Assembly (NCBI RefSeq): GCF_003477525.1
Contig: NZ_QUDO01000001.1
Span: 116,240-180,239 of the forward strand
Source: Ruminococcus sp. AF41-9
GTDB taxonomy: Bacteria > Bacillota > Clostridia > Lachnospirales > Lachnospiraceae
DNA length: 64,000 bases
Direction of reading: 5' to 3'
A program made the position numbers and the translations under genes. Below the pieces are notes generated by a model, which was not told the DNA's origin, made no database searches, and saw nothing but the letters and a program-made list of their open reading frames with translations. Below, in pieces: positions 49,004-57,957 of the stretch (position 1 is its first letter; every line of letters begins with the position of its first letter).

Positions 49004-49405
49004 ATGCATTTAATCAAAGATGAAAATGGGAATCTTGTCCAGCATGGACACGGACACACCCATGAACATACTCATGAAGATGGCGTGACACATACTCATG
49101 AGCATACTCACGGTGAAGGCCATGACCATGACCATGGACATACCCATGAAGACCGTGCCTGTGAAACCGGTCACTGTGGTTCCTGTTCTGAGGGAGACTG
49201 CAAGAACGAGACACTGGCACTTCTGACATATATGCTTCAGCATAACGAGCACCATGCTCAGGAACTGGATCAGATGGCAGATAATCTTGCAAAGATGGGA
49301 ATGGATGCAGCATGTAAGACGATCAAGGAAGCTGTTGCAGATTTCCAGAAAGGCAATATGAGACTTGGGCTTGCTTTAACACTTGTTAAAGAAGAAATGA
49401 AATAG
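49004..49405 (+). CDS. His-rich metal-binding protein, putative nickel chaperone (CooJ-like)
   Basis: A 133-aa cytoplasmic protein with no signal peptide. Residues 14-48 hold 15 histidines in His-x-His spacing, followed by four cysteines at 53, 58, 61 and 66. The C-terminal half is helical and has a further NEHHAQ cluster. It resembles CooJ in use of a His-rich stretch, but has the stretch near the N-terminus and is not a proven homologue. Placed 13 bases before cooT, itself a nickel-binding CODH accessory protein, it most likely stores or delivers nickel for CODH/ACS; cobalt or zinc cannot be excluded. GAAAGGGG precedes the ATG at 49004. Confidence 0.75.
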   Translation: MHLIKDENGNLVQHGHGHTHEHTHEDGVTHTHEHTHGEGHDHDHGHTHEDRACETGHCGSCSEGDCKNETLALLTYMLQHNEHHAQELDQMADNLAKMGMDAACKTIKEAVADFQKGNMRLGLALTLVKEEMK

Positions 49406-49418
49406 GAGGCGGCATCAC

Positions 49419-49601
49419 ATGTGTTTAGCAACTGTATATAAAGAAAGCGATGATTCTGTTATCTTTAAGAATGTATCCCGCATTGATGTGGACGGAAACA
49501 AGCTGGTTCTCCGTGATATCATGGGAGACGAGAGAGTAGTTGAAGGAACAATCCTTATGGTTGACCTTGCCAACAGCATTGTGAAACTTAAATGTGACTA
49601 A
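49419..49601 (+). CDS. cooT: CooT-family nickel-binding protein
   Basis: A 60-aa protein of the CooT family: N-terminal MCLATVY with the metal-ligating Cys2 and a small beta-barrel-like rest (SRIDVDGNKLVLRDI and VVEGTILMVDL). CooT of Rhodospirillum rubrum is a nickel-binding dimer needed for CODH maturation. Here it lies between the His-rich protein and metF in the acetogenesis cluster, with an AGGAGG ribosome site. Length is right for the family (about 65 aa). Confidence 0.82.
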   Translation: MCLATVYKESDDSVIFKNVSRIDVDGNKLVLRDIMGDERVVEGTILMVDLANSIVKLKCD

Positions 49602-49615
49602 TACCTGCAAATGAA

Positions 49616-49654
49616 GATTCGCCCTGCGGAAAGAATGCGGATCTGTGGCGGATC
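49616..49654 (+). other. Intercistronic hairpin between cooT and metF
   Basis: GATTCGCC (49616-49623) pairs with GGCGGATC (49647-49654), one G-U, around a 23-base loop; no U run. Likely an mRNA processing or stability element. Confidence 0.4.
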
Positions 49655-49725
49655 GGATTTCATATGAATCAAAGGCAGAAATAAATGCTTGATAATAAAT
49701 AATAAAAGACGTGGAGGTAGTAACT

Positions 49726-50658
49726 ATGAAATTATCAGAAGCAATGAAAGAGAAAATGCTCCTTTCCTTCGAAGTATTCCCACCTAAGACAGAAAAAGGT
49801 ATGGAAAACCTTCCTGGAACAATTGAACATCTGATGAAATACAAACCGGAGTATATTTCATGTACATATGGTGCAGGCGGCGGAAACGTTGGTGCAAACC
49901 GTGAAGTATGTCAGATGATCAAAAAAGCAGGCACAACACCTGTAACACATTTCACAGTTATCAAAAATACAAAAGAAGGCATCAAAGATCAGCTTCAGCA
50001 GTACCTGGATGAAGGCGTAGATCATATGCTTGCACTTCGCGGAGATATTCCGCTTGGTGAGACAACAACATGTGGTGACTTCAATTATGCAACAGACCTT
50101 GTTAAATTCGTACGTAACGAATTTGGTGATAAATTCGAGATCGCAGTAGCAGGATCACCGGAAGGACATATCGCATGTCGTTCTCTTGACGCCGATATCG
50201 CAGTTCTGAAACAGAAACAGGACAATGGCGCAGACTACATCATGACTCAGCTCTGCTGGGATATGGAACAGTTTAAATACTGGCTGGATGCAATCCGTGA
50301 AGCTGGGGTTACAATGCCTGTAGATGTTGGTGTAATGCCGATCCTCGACATGTCTGCCACAATCAATATGGCACTTTCCCGTAACGGCTGTGTAATGGAT
50401 AGTGAGCTCTGCAGACTCATCTCCAGAAACTGGCTGTTCCCGAACCCATTCGCAGCTAAAGATGCTGATGGCAAACCATTTGATATGTTCTATGATGACA
50501 AAGTTAAGAGATTCAAAGAAGAAGGTATCGAATACACAATCAAACAGATCGATGAATATCGTGCAATGGGCGTAGATGGTATCCATCTCTATGCACTGAA
50601 CAAATGGAAAGACGTATCTGAAATCATCGACAGATCCGGTCTTCGTACATTAGTATAA
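49726..50658 (+). CDS. metF: 5,10-methylenetetrahydrofolate reductase
   Basis: A 310-aa TIM-barrel flavoenzyme reducing methylene-THF to methyl-THF, the methyl donor for the corrinoid protein in the Wood-Ljungdahl pathway. Family marks are FEVFPPKTEKG at the start, TYGAGGG (substrate and flavin region), LRGD, and GSPEGH. The usual acetogen partner MetV (zinc or Fe-S subunit) is not next to it, so the electron donor is unclear. GGAGG lies 8 bases before the ATG at 49726; an ATG at 49711 precedes that site. Confidence 0.9.
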   Translation: MKLSEAMKEKMLLSFEVFPPKTEKGMENLPGTIEHLMKYKPEYISCTYGAGGGNVGANREVCQMIKKAGTTPVTHFTVIKNTKEGIKDQLQQYLDEGVDHMLALRGDIPLGETTTCGDFNYATDLVKFVRNEFGDKFEIAVAGSPEGHIACRSLDADIAVLKQKQDNGADYIMTQLCWDMEQFKYWLDAIREAGVTMPVDVGVMPILDMSATINMALSRNGCVMDSELCRLISRNWLFPNPFAAKDADGKPFDMFYDDKVKRFKEEGIEYTIKQIDEYRAMGVDGIHLYALNKWKDVSEIIDRSGLRTLV

Positions 50659-50666
50659 GATATCAG

Positions 50667-50696
50667 GTCAGGGGCAAAATATCTTTTGACCCTGAC
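50667..50696 (+). other. Intercistronic hairpin between metF and the first cooC
   Basis: GTCAGGG (50667-50673) with CCCTGAC (50690-50696), extended by CAAAA/TTTTG inside; no U tail. Confidence 0.45.
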
Positions 50697-50733
50697 ATCA
50701 TAATAAACACAATTTTAGGAGGCACCTGGTTTT

Positions 50734-51504
50734 ATGGCACACGTGATTGCTGTCGCAGGAAAAGGCGGCGTAGGAAAAACAACATTATGCGGAATGCTGA
50801 TCCAGTATCTGTGTGAACAGGGAAAAGGACCGATTCTTGCGGTAGATGCTGATGCAAATTCAAATCTCAATGAAGTACTTGGAGTAAAGGTAGAGACAAC
50901 TCTTGGCGATGTACGTGAAGAAATCGCCCGTGCAGAACTTGCAAAAGAGAATCCGATCCCTGCCGGAGTATCCAAGGCGGATTATGCGGAAATGCGTTTT
51001 GAAGATGCACTGGTTGAGGATGATGATTTTGATCTTCTTGTAATGGGAAGAACTCAGGGAAAAGGCTGTTACTGTTATGTGAACGGACTTCTTCAGACTC
51101 AGCTCGCAAAATATCAGAATAATTATCCGTACTTTGTCGTAGACAATGAGGCTGGAATGGAACATATCAGCAGAGGCGTTCTTCCGAGCATGCAGACTGC
51201 AATTTTAGTCAGTGACTGCTCCAGAAGAGGAATTCAGGCGGTTGGCAGAATTGCGGAACTGATCAAAGAATGCGATATGCATCCGGATACAGTAGGACTG
51301 ATCGTAAACAGAGCTCCGAAAGGGGAACTGAACGACGGAATCAAAGAAGAGATTGCCAATCAGGGCCTGACACTTCTGGGTGTGGTTCCTCAGGACGAAA
51401 CCGTTTATGAATATGACTGTGAGGGACGTCCGACAAGCACACTTCCGGAAGATAACCCGGTCAAGGTTGCACTTCGTGCGATTGTTGACAAGTTAAATTT
51501 ATAA
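50734..51504 (+). CDS. cooC: CooC-family nickel-insertion ATPase (first copy)
   Basis: A 256-aa P-loop ATPase of the MinD/CooC type that loads nickel into CODH or ACS. The deviant Walker A GKGGVGKT is at 9-16, and a CxC metal motif (Cys112, Cys114) lies in GKGCYCYVN, as in CooC/AcsF dimers that share a metal between subunits. It lies directly before the CODH gene. A second, distinct CooC follows that gene, so the two copies may serve CODH and ACS separately (inference). Confidence 0.88.
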   Translation: MAHVIAVAGKGGVGKTTLCGMLIQYLCEQGKGPILAVDADANSNLNEVLGVKVETTLGDVREEIARAELAKENPIPAGVSKADYAEMRFEDALVEDDDFDLLVMGRTQGKGCYCYVNGLLQTQLAKYQNNYPYFVVDNEAGMEHISRGVLPSMQTAILVSDCSRRGIQAVGRIAELIKECDMHPDTVGLIVNRAPKGELNDGIKEEIANQGLTLLGVVPQDETVYEYDCEGRPTSTLPEDNPVKVALRAIVDKLNL

Positions 51505-51511
51505 GGTACAC

Positions 51512-51539
51512 CCCTTACCGGAGACAAATCCGGTAAGGG
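51512..51539 (+). other. Perfect intercistronic hairpin after the first cooC
   Basis: CCCTTACCGGA pairs without mismatch with TCCGGTAAGGG (11 bp, 6-base loop). No U run follows. Confidence 0.6.
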
Positions 51540-51607
51540 ATGTTTGTGCGCATAGGAAATTTATGTGTATAGAAAAAAATACAATATAACAAGACTTTTT
51601 GAAGTAA

Positions 51608-51700
51608 AATAACCCATGGGAGGGGATGGGATATTCTGGTTATCTGAAAGGGGAGAACCTGTGCAGGCAGATAACAGGAATTCTGATCCATGGGGTTATT
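51608..51700 (+). promoter_or_regulatory. Candidate structured RNA upstream of the CODH gene
   Basis: Nested stems: outer AATAACCCATGG (51608-51619) with CCATGGGGTTATT (51688-51700, one bulge), inner CTGGTTATCTG (51636-51646) with CAGATAACAG (51668-51677, one bulge). The internal loop is purine-rich. No U run follows, so any control is more likely by translation or processing than termination. It ends 64 bases before the acsA start. Confidence 0.5.
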
Positions 51701-51764
51701 AATAAAAAAGAAAAGTATACTGACACACAAAAGGTATACAAACCAGTATTAAAGGAGGTCTATA

Positions 51765-53657
51765 ATGAGTGAATTCAAATTAACTACAGTGGAAGAGTTT
51801 GAAGAGGCTACTGCCAGACTTTTGGAGACAGGTGCAAAGGTTGGAGCTGACGCATGGCAGTTCCGTGTAAAAAACCAGACTCCACATTGTAAATTCGGTG
51901 AGCAGGGTGTCTGCTGTCGTATCTGTGCTATGGGACCATGTCGTATTACCCCTAAAGCACCAAGAGGTATCTGTGGATGTGACGTCCATGGTATCGTAGG
52001 AAGAAACTTCCTGAAATTTACAGCAGCTGGTGCAGCTACTCACTCTGATCACGGTCGTGAAATCTGCCACACATTATATTGTGCAAAAGACGGCGGAAAT
52101 TATCAGGTAAAAGATCCTGAGAAACTGATCCGTATTGCGAAAGAATGGGGCGTAGAGACAGAAGGAAAAGATATCTATGATCTGGCTCATGAAATGGCTG
52201 AGACAGGATTGATGGAATATGGTAAACCATTTGGATATCAGAGATTCCTTGACAGAATGCCTGCAGGACAGAAAGAGAAACTGATTGAAAATGAAATTGC
52301 ACCACGTGCGATCGACCGTGAGGTTTCCACTTCTTTACATATGGCTCATATGGGATGTTCTTCTCTTCCGGAAGCTCTTGTAAAACAGTCTATCCGCTGC
52401 GGTATGGCTGATGGATGGGGCGGTTCCATGATGGGAACAGAGTTCTCTGACGTATTATTCGGAACTCCGAAGCCAATTGACACTGAAGCTAACCTTGGTG
52501 TAATGGTTGAAGAGAATGTAAACATCGTTGTACACGGACATGATCCGAGTCTTTCCGAGATGATCTGTGAATATGCAGACAGCAAAGAAATGATCGATTA
52601 TGCAAAATCTGTAGGAGCAAAAGGAATCACTGTTTCCGGTGTATGCTGTACTTCAAACGAAGTAGCTATGCGTCGCGGTGTTCCGATGGCAGGTAACTTT
52701 CTGCAGCAGGAGAATGTAGTACTGACAGGTGCCTGCGAAGCGATCGTAGTAGACGTTCAGTGTATCTTCCCTGCATTAGGACCTTTAAGCAAATGCTTCC
52801 ATACTAAATTTATCACAACTTCTCCGATCGCTCAGATGCCTGATGCTGAATTTATCAGATTCAATGCTGAGACAGCAGGAGAGAATGCGAAAGCGATCGT
52901 TAAGATGGCTATTGATAACTTCAAGAACAGAAAACCTGAACTTGTACATATCCCACAGCTGAAACAGAAAGCTACAGTTGGATATTCCGTAGAAGCAATC
53001 GTTAAGGTTCTTGACAGTGTTACAAACTCTCAGGTTGATGAGACAGGAACAACCAAACCATTACTTGAGTGCATCACTTCCGGTGTTATCCGTGGTGCTG
53101 TTGCTATGGTTGGATGTAACAATCCTAAGATCCGTCCTGACTATGCACATATTGAACTGATGAAGAAATGTATCGCCAACGATATCGTTATCATTGCATC
53201 AGGATGTTCAGCACAGGCAGCTGCAAAAGCAGGTCTTATGGACAAATCTGCAAAAGATCTCTGCGGTGCAGGTCTGAAACGTGTATGTGAACTGGCTGAT
53301 ATCCCACCGGTACTCCATATGGGATCATGCGTAGATATTTCCCGTATGATGATCCTTGCTGCTGAACTTGCAAAAGATTCAGGTCTTCAGATCAATCAGC
53401 TTCCTGTAGTTGGATGTGCTCCTGAGTGGATGTCTGAAAAAGCTGTATCCATCGGTAACTATGTAGTAGGTACCGGTATTGATACATTCCTTGGTGTTGA
53501 TCCATATGCTTCCGGTTCTTCAGAAATGTGCGAACTTCTTACAGAGGGAACAAGAAAATGGACAGGCGCTGCTTATACAGTAGAAACAGATATTGAGAAA
53601 TTAGTTGATCTGATGATCGAAAGAATTGAAGAGAAGAGAACAGCATTAGGAATCTAA
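51765..53657 (+). CDS. acsA: Anaerobic carbon monoxide dehydrogenase catalytic subunit
   Basis: A 630-aa Ni-Fe-S CODH that reduces CO2 to CO and passes it through a channel to ACS. N-terminal cysteines fit the D cluster (Cys42 and Cys50) and B cluster (Cys51, Cys54, Cys59, Cys70), with Cys72 as an extra. The His in VVHGHDP and downstream cysteines in VSGVCC, TGACEA, VGCNN, SGCSAQ and MGSCVD supply the C cluster. The length is normal for CooS/AcsA. A strong AAAGGAGG site precedes the ATG. With cooC genes on both sides and acsB after, it is the CODH of the acetyl-CoA pathway. Confidence 0.94.
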   Translation: MSEFKLTTVEEFEEATARLLETGAKVGADAWQFRVKNQTPHCKFGEQGVCCRICAMGPCRITPKAPRGICGCDVHGIVGRNFLKFTAAGAATHSDHGREICHTLYCAKDGGNYQVKDPEKLIRIAKEWGVETEGKDIYDLAHEMAETGLMEYGKPFGYQRFLDRMPAGQKEKLIENEIAPRAIDREVSTSLHMAHMGCSSLPEALVKQSIRCGMADGWGGSMMGTEFSDVLFGTPKPIDTEANLGVMVEENVNIVVHGHDPSLSEMICEYADSKEMIDYAKSVGAKGITVSGVCCTSNEVAMRRGVPMAGNFLQQENVVLTGACEAIVVDVQCIFPALGPLSKCFHTKFITTSPIAQMPDAEFIRFNAETAGENAKAIVKMAIDNFKNRKPELVHIPQLKQKATVGYSVEAIVKVLDSVTNSQVDETGTTKPLLECITSGVIRGAVAMVGCNNPKIRPDYAHIELMKKCIANDIVIIASGCSAQAAAKAGLMDKSAKDLCGAGLKRVCELADIPPVLHMGSCVDISRMMILAAELAKDSGLQINQLPVVGCAPEWMSEKAVSIGNYVVGTGIDTFLGVDPYASGSSEMCELLTEGTRKWTGAAYTVETDIEKLVDLMIERIEEKRTALGI

Positions 53658-53701
53658 TATACTGTGATCTTAAAAATGTAATAAAAGGTGGATGACGTAA
53701 A

Positions 53702-54466
53702 ATGAAAATAGCAGTTACAGGAAAAGGCGGCGTAGGCAAAACCACTTTTGCAGCAACGCTGGCCAGGTTGTATGCAGCAGAGGGCAGACCGGTACTTGCA
53801 GCAGATGTGGATCCGGATGCGAATCTTGGTCTTGCATTAGGCTTTGATGAAGAAACTCTGGATTCTATTGTACCAATTTCCAAAATGCGTAAGCTTGTGG
53901 AAGAACGTACAGGTGCCACTGCAGGAAATCAGTTCTATCATCTGAATCCGAAGGTAGACGATATCCCTGAGAAATATGGTAAGGTCTGCAATGGTGTGCG
54001 TCTCCTTGTCCTGGGAACTGTCGAGACAGGCGGCGGCGGATGTGTATGTCCGGAGCATGTAATGCTGAAACGTATTATTAATAATCTGGTACTGAGAAGA
54101 GAAGATGTGGTAATTCTTGATATGGAAGCCGGCCTGGAACATCTCGGCAGAGGAACCACAGAAGGGGTTGACGCATTTATCGTAGTGATCGAACCGGGTG
54201 CAAGAAGTGTTCAGACATACAAGAATGTAAAACGTCTGGCAAAGGATCTGGGAGTAGCTCAGGTAAAGGTTGTTGCAAACAAAGTACGCAACGAGGATGA
54301 CGAAAACTTTATCAGAGAACGGATTCCACAGGAAGATCTTTTAGGAATGATTCATTACAACACAGAGGTAATTGATGCGGACAGACAGGGCAAGTCCCCA
54401 TATGATTTCAGTAAAACAGTTACCGATGAGATCATTAAGATAAAAGAAAAAATAGATCGTCAATAA
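53702..54466 (+). CDS. cooC: CooC-family nickel-insertion ATPase (second copy)
   Basis: A 254-aa second P-loop ATPase of the CooC type. The Walker A is GKGGVGKT (7-14) and the CxC motif is Cys114-Val-Cys116 in GGGCVCPEH. Switch-like LDMEAGLEHLGRG is present. It differs clearly from the first copy, so it is not a recent duplicate. Position between acsA and acsB suggests it may be the ACS-specific AcsF; this is inference. GGTGG precedes the ATG. Confidence 0.88.
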   Translation: MKIAVTGKGGVGKTTFAATLARLYAAEGRPVLAADVDPDANLGLALGFDEETLDSIVPISKMRKLVEERTGATAGNQFYHLNPKVDDIPEKYGKVCNGVRLLVLGTVETGGGGCVCPEHVMLKRIINNLVLRREDVVILDMEAGLEHLGRGTTEGVDAFIVVIEPGARSVQTYKNVKRLAKDLGVAQVKVVANKVRNEDDENFIRERIPQEDLLGMIHYNTEVIDADRQGKSPYDFSKTVTDEIIKIKEKIDRQ

Positions 54467-54492
54467 TCTCATATATTAGGAGGTAAACAAAA

Positions 54493-56619
54493 GTGACTTT
54501 ATTTGAAAGTGTTTTTGCGGGAAACGACGCGGTTTATGGACTGACAGAAGGTGCCATCAACCAGGCAATTGAAAAATACGGCGCTGACAAAGCAGTCAGC
54601 TTCCCTGATACAGCATATTCCTTACCATGCTACTATGCAGTAACAGGAACAAAGGTTGGAACTCTTGCAGAGTTAAAAGATGCTCTTGCAGTAGTAAAAA
54701 CTCTTATGACAAGAGAGAAGAGAACAAATGACGTATTTATGTCAGGTGTTGCTACAGCTCTCTGCGCAGAATTTATCGAAGTTCTGAAATATATCGACGG
54801 AGCAGTTCCTTATGAAGCTCCTTGCTACGGACATCTTGCAGATGCAGTAATCCGTGAACTTGGTGTACCGCTTGTAACAGGCGATATCCCAGGTGTAGCA
54901 GTTATCCTTGGAAAAGCTCCTTCCGCTCAGGAAGCAGCAGACCTTGTTAAATCCTATCAGTCTCAGGGTATCCTGATTACTCTGGTTGGTGACGTTATTG
55001 ACCAGTTAGAGGAAGTTGGATACAAGACAGGTGCTAATGTACGTGTTATCCCGCTTGGAAAAGACGTTACAGCAGTTATCCATGTAGTATCTGTAGCACT
55101 TCGTGCAGCTCTTATCTTCGGTAACGTGAAACCAGGTGATGCTGCAACTCTGATGGATTACACAATGAAACGTGTACCTGCATTTGTTAATGCATTCGCA
55201 CCATTAAATGATGTGATCGTAGCTTGTGGTGCAGGTGCTATCGCTCTTGGATTCCCGGTTATCACAAACCAGGAAGATGTTGCAAGAGTACCGAAGAGCC
55301 TTATCTGCCAGAAAGACATCTCCAAATGGAATGCAACTTCTCTGGAAGCCCGTGACATCAAGATCAAAATTACAAACATTGATATCCCTGTTGCTTTCGC
55401 ATCTGCATTCGAAGGTGAGATTATCCGTCGTAAAGACATGCAGGTTGAATTTGATGGTTCCCGTGTAGATTGTGCAGAGCTTGTACATACATGTGAACCA
55501 AGTGAAGTAGAAGACCACAAGATCACAGTTGTTGGTCCGGAAGTAGACGACATGGAACTTGGCAGCAAGAACAGCATTGCATATGTTGTTAAAGTTGCAG
55601 GTAAAAACATGCAGCCTGACTTTGAACCGGTTATCGAGCGTAAGTTCCATAACTACATCAACTGTATCGAAGGTGTATACCATACAGGACAGAGAGATAT
55701 GCAGAGAATCCGTATCAGCAAAGATGCGTTTGCTGCAGGCTTCAAGATCAAACATATCGGTGAAGTTCTCTATACACAGGTTAAAAATGAATTTGACGCA
55801 GTTGTTGATAAATGTGAAGTTACTATTTATACAGATCCTGCTGAGTGTACAAGAATCCGTCATGAAGTTGCTATCCCGATCTTCGAAAAACGTGATGACC
55901 GTCTGAATACTCTGACAGACGAATCTGTAGATGTATATTACAGCTGTATCCTCTGCCAGGCATTCTCCCCGTCTCACGTATGTGTTGTTACACCTGAGAG
56001 ACTTGGACTTTGCGGTGCCGTTTCATGGCTGGATGCAAAAGCTACCAACGAGCTGGATCCGAACGGACCTTGCCAGGTAATTACAAAAGAAAGACCTATT
56101 GATGAGAACCTTGGTTCTTATGAAGACGTAGATGAAGCTGTTAAGAAATTCTCCCAGGGTGCATTAGAGCACGTTACACTGTACTCTATCATGCAGGATC
56201 CTATGACATCATGCGGATGCTTCGAGTGTATCTGTGGTATCGAGCCATTCTCCAATGGTGTTGTTATCGCTAACCGTGAGTATGCAGGCATGACACCTCT
56301 TGGAATGACATTCTCAGAAATGGCATCCATGACAGGTGGTGGTGTTCAGACACCTGGTTTCATGGGACATGGTAAACATTTCATCAGCTCCAAGAAATTC
56401 ATGAAGGCAGAAGGCGGTATCGAACGTATCGTATGGATGCCGAAAGAATTAAAAGAGTTTGTTGCTGAACGTCTGAATAACACAGCAAAAGAACTCTACG
56501 GAATTGACAACTTTACAGATATGGTCGGTGATGAAACAATCGCTACTGATCCGGAGACACTGGTTGGTTTCCTTACAGAAAAAGGCCATCCGGCATTAGC
56601 TCTTGATCCGATGATGTAA
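54493..56619 (+). CDS. acsB: Acetyl-CoA synthase (CO-methylating), alpha subunit
   Basis: A 708-aa enzyme joining CO, a methyl group from the corrinoid protein and CoA into acetyl-CoA. All A-cluster cysteines are present: Cys485, Cys488, Cys497 and Cys507 for the 4Fe-4S cluster, and Cys574-Gly-Cys576 for the distal nickel, at the same spacing as in Moorella thermoacetica (offset 21). The N-terminal CODH-binding domain is included. Starts with GTG after AGGAGG. Intact genes for its CODH and nickel chaperones lie just upstream. Confidence 0.95.
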   Translation: MTLFESVFAGNDAVYGLTEGAINQAIEKYGADKAVSFPDTAYSLPCYYAVTGTKVGTLAELKDALAVVKTLMTREKRTNDVFMSGVATALCAEFIEVLKYIDGAVPYEAPCYGHLADAVIRELGVPLVTGDIPGVAVILGKAPSAQEAADLVKSYQSQGILITLVGDVIDQLEEVGYKTGANVRVIPLGKDVTAVIHVVSVALRAALIFGNVKPGDAATLMDYTMKRVPAFVNAFAPLNDVIVACGAGAIALGFPVITNQEDVARVPKSLICQKDISKWNATSLEARDIKIKITNIDIPVAFASAFEGEIIRRKDMQVEFDGSRVDCAELVHTCEPSEVEDHKITVVGPEVDDMELGSKNSIAYVVKVAGKNMQPDFEPVIERKFHNYINCIEGVYHTGQRDMQRIRISKDAFAAGFKIKHIGEVLYTQVKNEFDAVVDKCEVTIYTDPAECTRIRHEVAIPIFEKRDDRLNTLTDESVDVYYSCILCQAFSPSHVCVVTPERLGLCGAVSWLDAKATNELDPNGPCQVITKERPIDENLGSYEDVDEAVKKFSQGALEHVTLYSIMQDPMTSCGCFECICGIEPFSNGVVIANREYAGMTPLGMTFSEMASMTGGGVQTPGFMGHGKHFISSKKFMKAEGGIERIVWMPKELKEFVAERLNNTAKELYGIDNFTDMVGDETIATDPETLVGFLTEKGHPALALDPMM

Positions 56620-56633
56620 AGATTGGTGGTTTT

Positions 56634-56682
56634 CCCGGAGGTTTTACATAAGTCATGCGGAGGCTTACCATAAGCCTCCGGG
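56634..56682 (+). other. Alternative hairpins after acsB
   Basis: CGGAGGCTTA (56658-56667) pairs perfectly with TAAGCCTCCG (56671-56680). An alternative pairing is CCCGGAGG (56634-56641) with CCTCCGGG (56675-56682). The two exclude each other. No U run follows. Confidence 0.45.
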
Positions 56683-56892
56683 TTTAAACGCTTAAATGCG
56701 GATAGATAATAAACCATAGTATTCAACCTTTCAAAGACTCAAACAGGAAATTTCATTTAAGTACATACAGATCTGCCGGAGACGAGGACATCATGAGGAC
56801 AGTGTTTGCGGAGTATACTGCCAGAGTTAAATGTGTAATTTGGGGTGCAAAACCAGATTGTTGCATTTTTAACAAAACATGGTAACCCAGTC

Positions 56893-56922
56893 TTGTCAAT
56901 GGACGGGATGTTGTTGTATACT
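56893..56922 (+). promoter_or_regulatory. Internal promoter upstream of acsD
   Basis: TTGTCA (56893-56898), 18-base spacer, TATACT (56917-56922). It lies in the 371-base gap between acsB and acsD and could give the corrinoid protein genes separate transcription. The rest of the gap shows no gene. Confidence 0.55.
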
Positions 56923-56990
56923 GGATGAGATGACGTGTAAGTCTGCGAAAAATACATACACACAGTAATTTTTTTAAGGAGGCCAAAAAA

Positions 56991-57935
56991 ATGCCGTTTA
57001 ATCAGAAACTTCAGAAATTCAATGCAAAGATTAATACAGTCACCATTGGCAGCGGAGATAAGACTGTAACAATCGGCGGAGATTCTACTTATCCATTCTA
57101 TTCTTTTGATGCACCATCAGAAAACGCACCTAAGATTGGTGTTGAGATTTCTGATATGGGTCTTGAGAATATCGTATCCGAAGGTATCAAAGCATACTAT
57201 GAGGGAGCTACTACAGTAGGAGAAATGGCTAAGAAAGCAGCAGCTATGGAAGGTGCTGACTTTGTTGCTCTTATCCTTGAAGGCGGCGACCCGAACGGTG
57301 TAAACAAATCTGTTGATGAACTTATCGCAGTTGTGAAAGAAGTTGCAGATGCAATTGATGCACCATTAGTAGTTGAAGGATGCAAGAACGTAGAAAAAGA
57401 CGCTGAACTTCTTCCAAAAGTAGCTGAAGCTCTTCAGGGAAGAAATGTATTGATCCTTTCTGAAAAAGAAGAAAACTACAAAGCAATTGGTGCTGCAGCA
57501 GGACTTGCTTACGATCAGATCGTAGGTGCAGAATCTGCCGTAGATATCAACCTTGCTAAACAGCTTAACGTTGTAACTACTCAGTTAGGCGTTAACGCAC
57601 AGAAGATCGTTATGAATATCGGTAGTGCTGCTGCCGGATATGGATACGAATACGTTGTATCTACAATGGACCGTATCAAAGGTGCAGCTTTATCTCAGAA
57701 TGATAATATGCTGCAGATGCCTATTATTACACCGGTATCCGCTGAGACATGGGGCGTAAAAGAAGCTACAGCTTCTGAAGCTGATATGCCTGAATGGGGA
57801 CCGGAAGAAGAGCGTGGAATCGATATGGAAGTTATGACAGCCGCTGCTGACCTTGCAGCCGGATCTGATGCAGTCATTTTAAGACATCCGGAAGCTGTTG
57901 CAGCTATTTCCAGAATGATCAAAGCACTTGCGTAA
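56991..57935 (+). CDS. acsD: Corrinoid iron-sulfur protein, small subunit
   Basis: A 314-aa TIM-barrel small subunit of the corrinoid/Fe-S protein that carries the methyl group from methyl-THF to ACS. Family length is about 320, with the opening motif TVTIG..GGDSTYPF and a conserved ALILEGGDPNG-like middle. It lies behind AAGGAGG and is followed 22 bases later by its partner acsC. It contains no Fe-S motif itself, as expected; the cluster is in AcsC. Confidence 0.92.
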   Translation: MPFNQKLQKFNAKINTVTIGSGDKTVTIGGDSTYPFYSFDAPSENAPKIGVEISDMGLENIVSEGIKAYYEGATTVGEMAKKAAAMEGADFVALILEGGDPNGVNKSVDELIAVVKEVADAIDAPLVVEGCKNVEKDAELLPKVAEALQGRNVLILSEKEENYKAIGAAAGLAYDQIVGAESAVDINLAKQLNVVTTQLGVNAQKIVMNIGSAAAGYGYEYVVSTMDRIKGAALSQNDNMLQMPIITPVSAETWGVKEATASEADMPEWGPEEERGIDMEVMTAAADLAAGSDAVILRHPEAVAAISRMIKALA

Positions 57936-57957
57936 TTGAATAGGAGGAACAAATAAA

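Noticed and set aside
49040..49160. CAT/CAC-rich microsatellite
   Set aside because: It encodes the His-rich stretch of a real gene with a good start site; the spacing is irregular and in frame.
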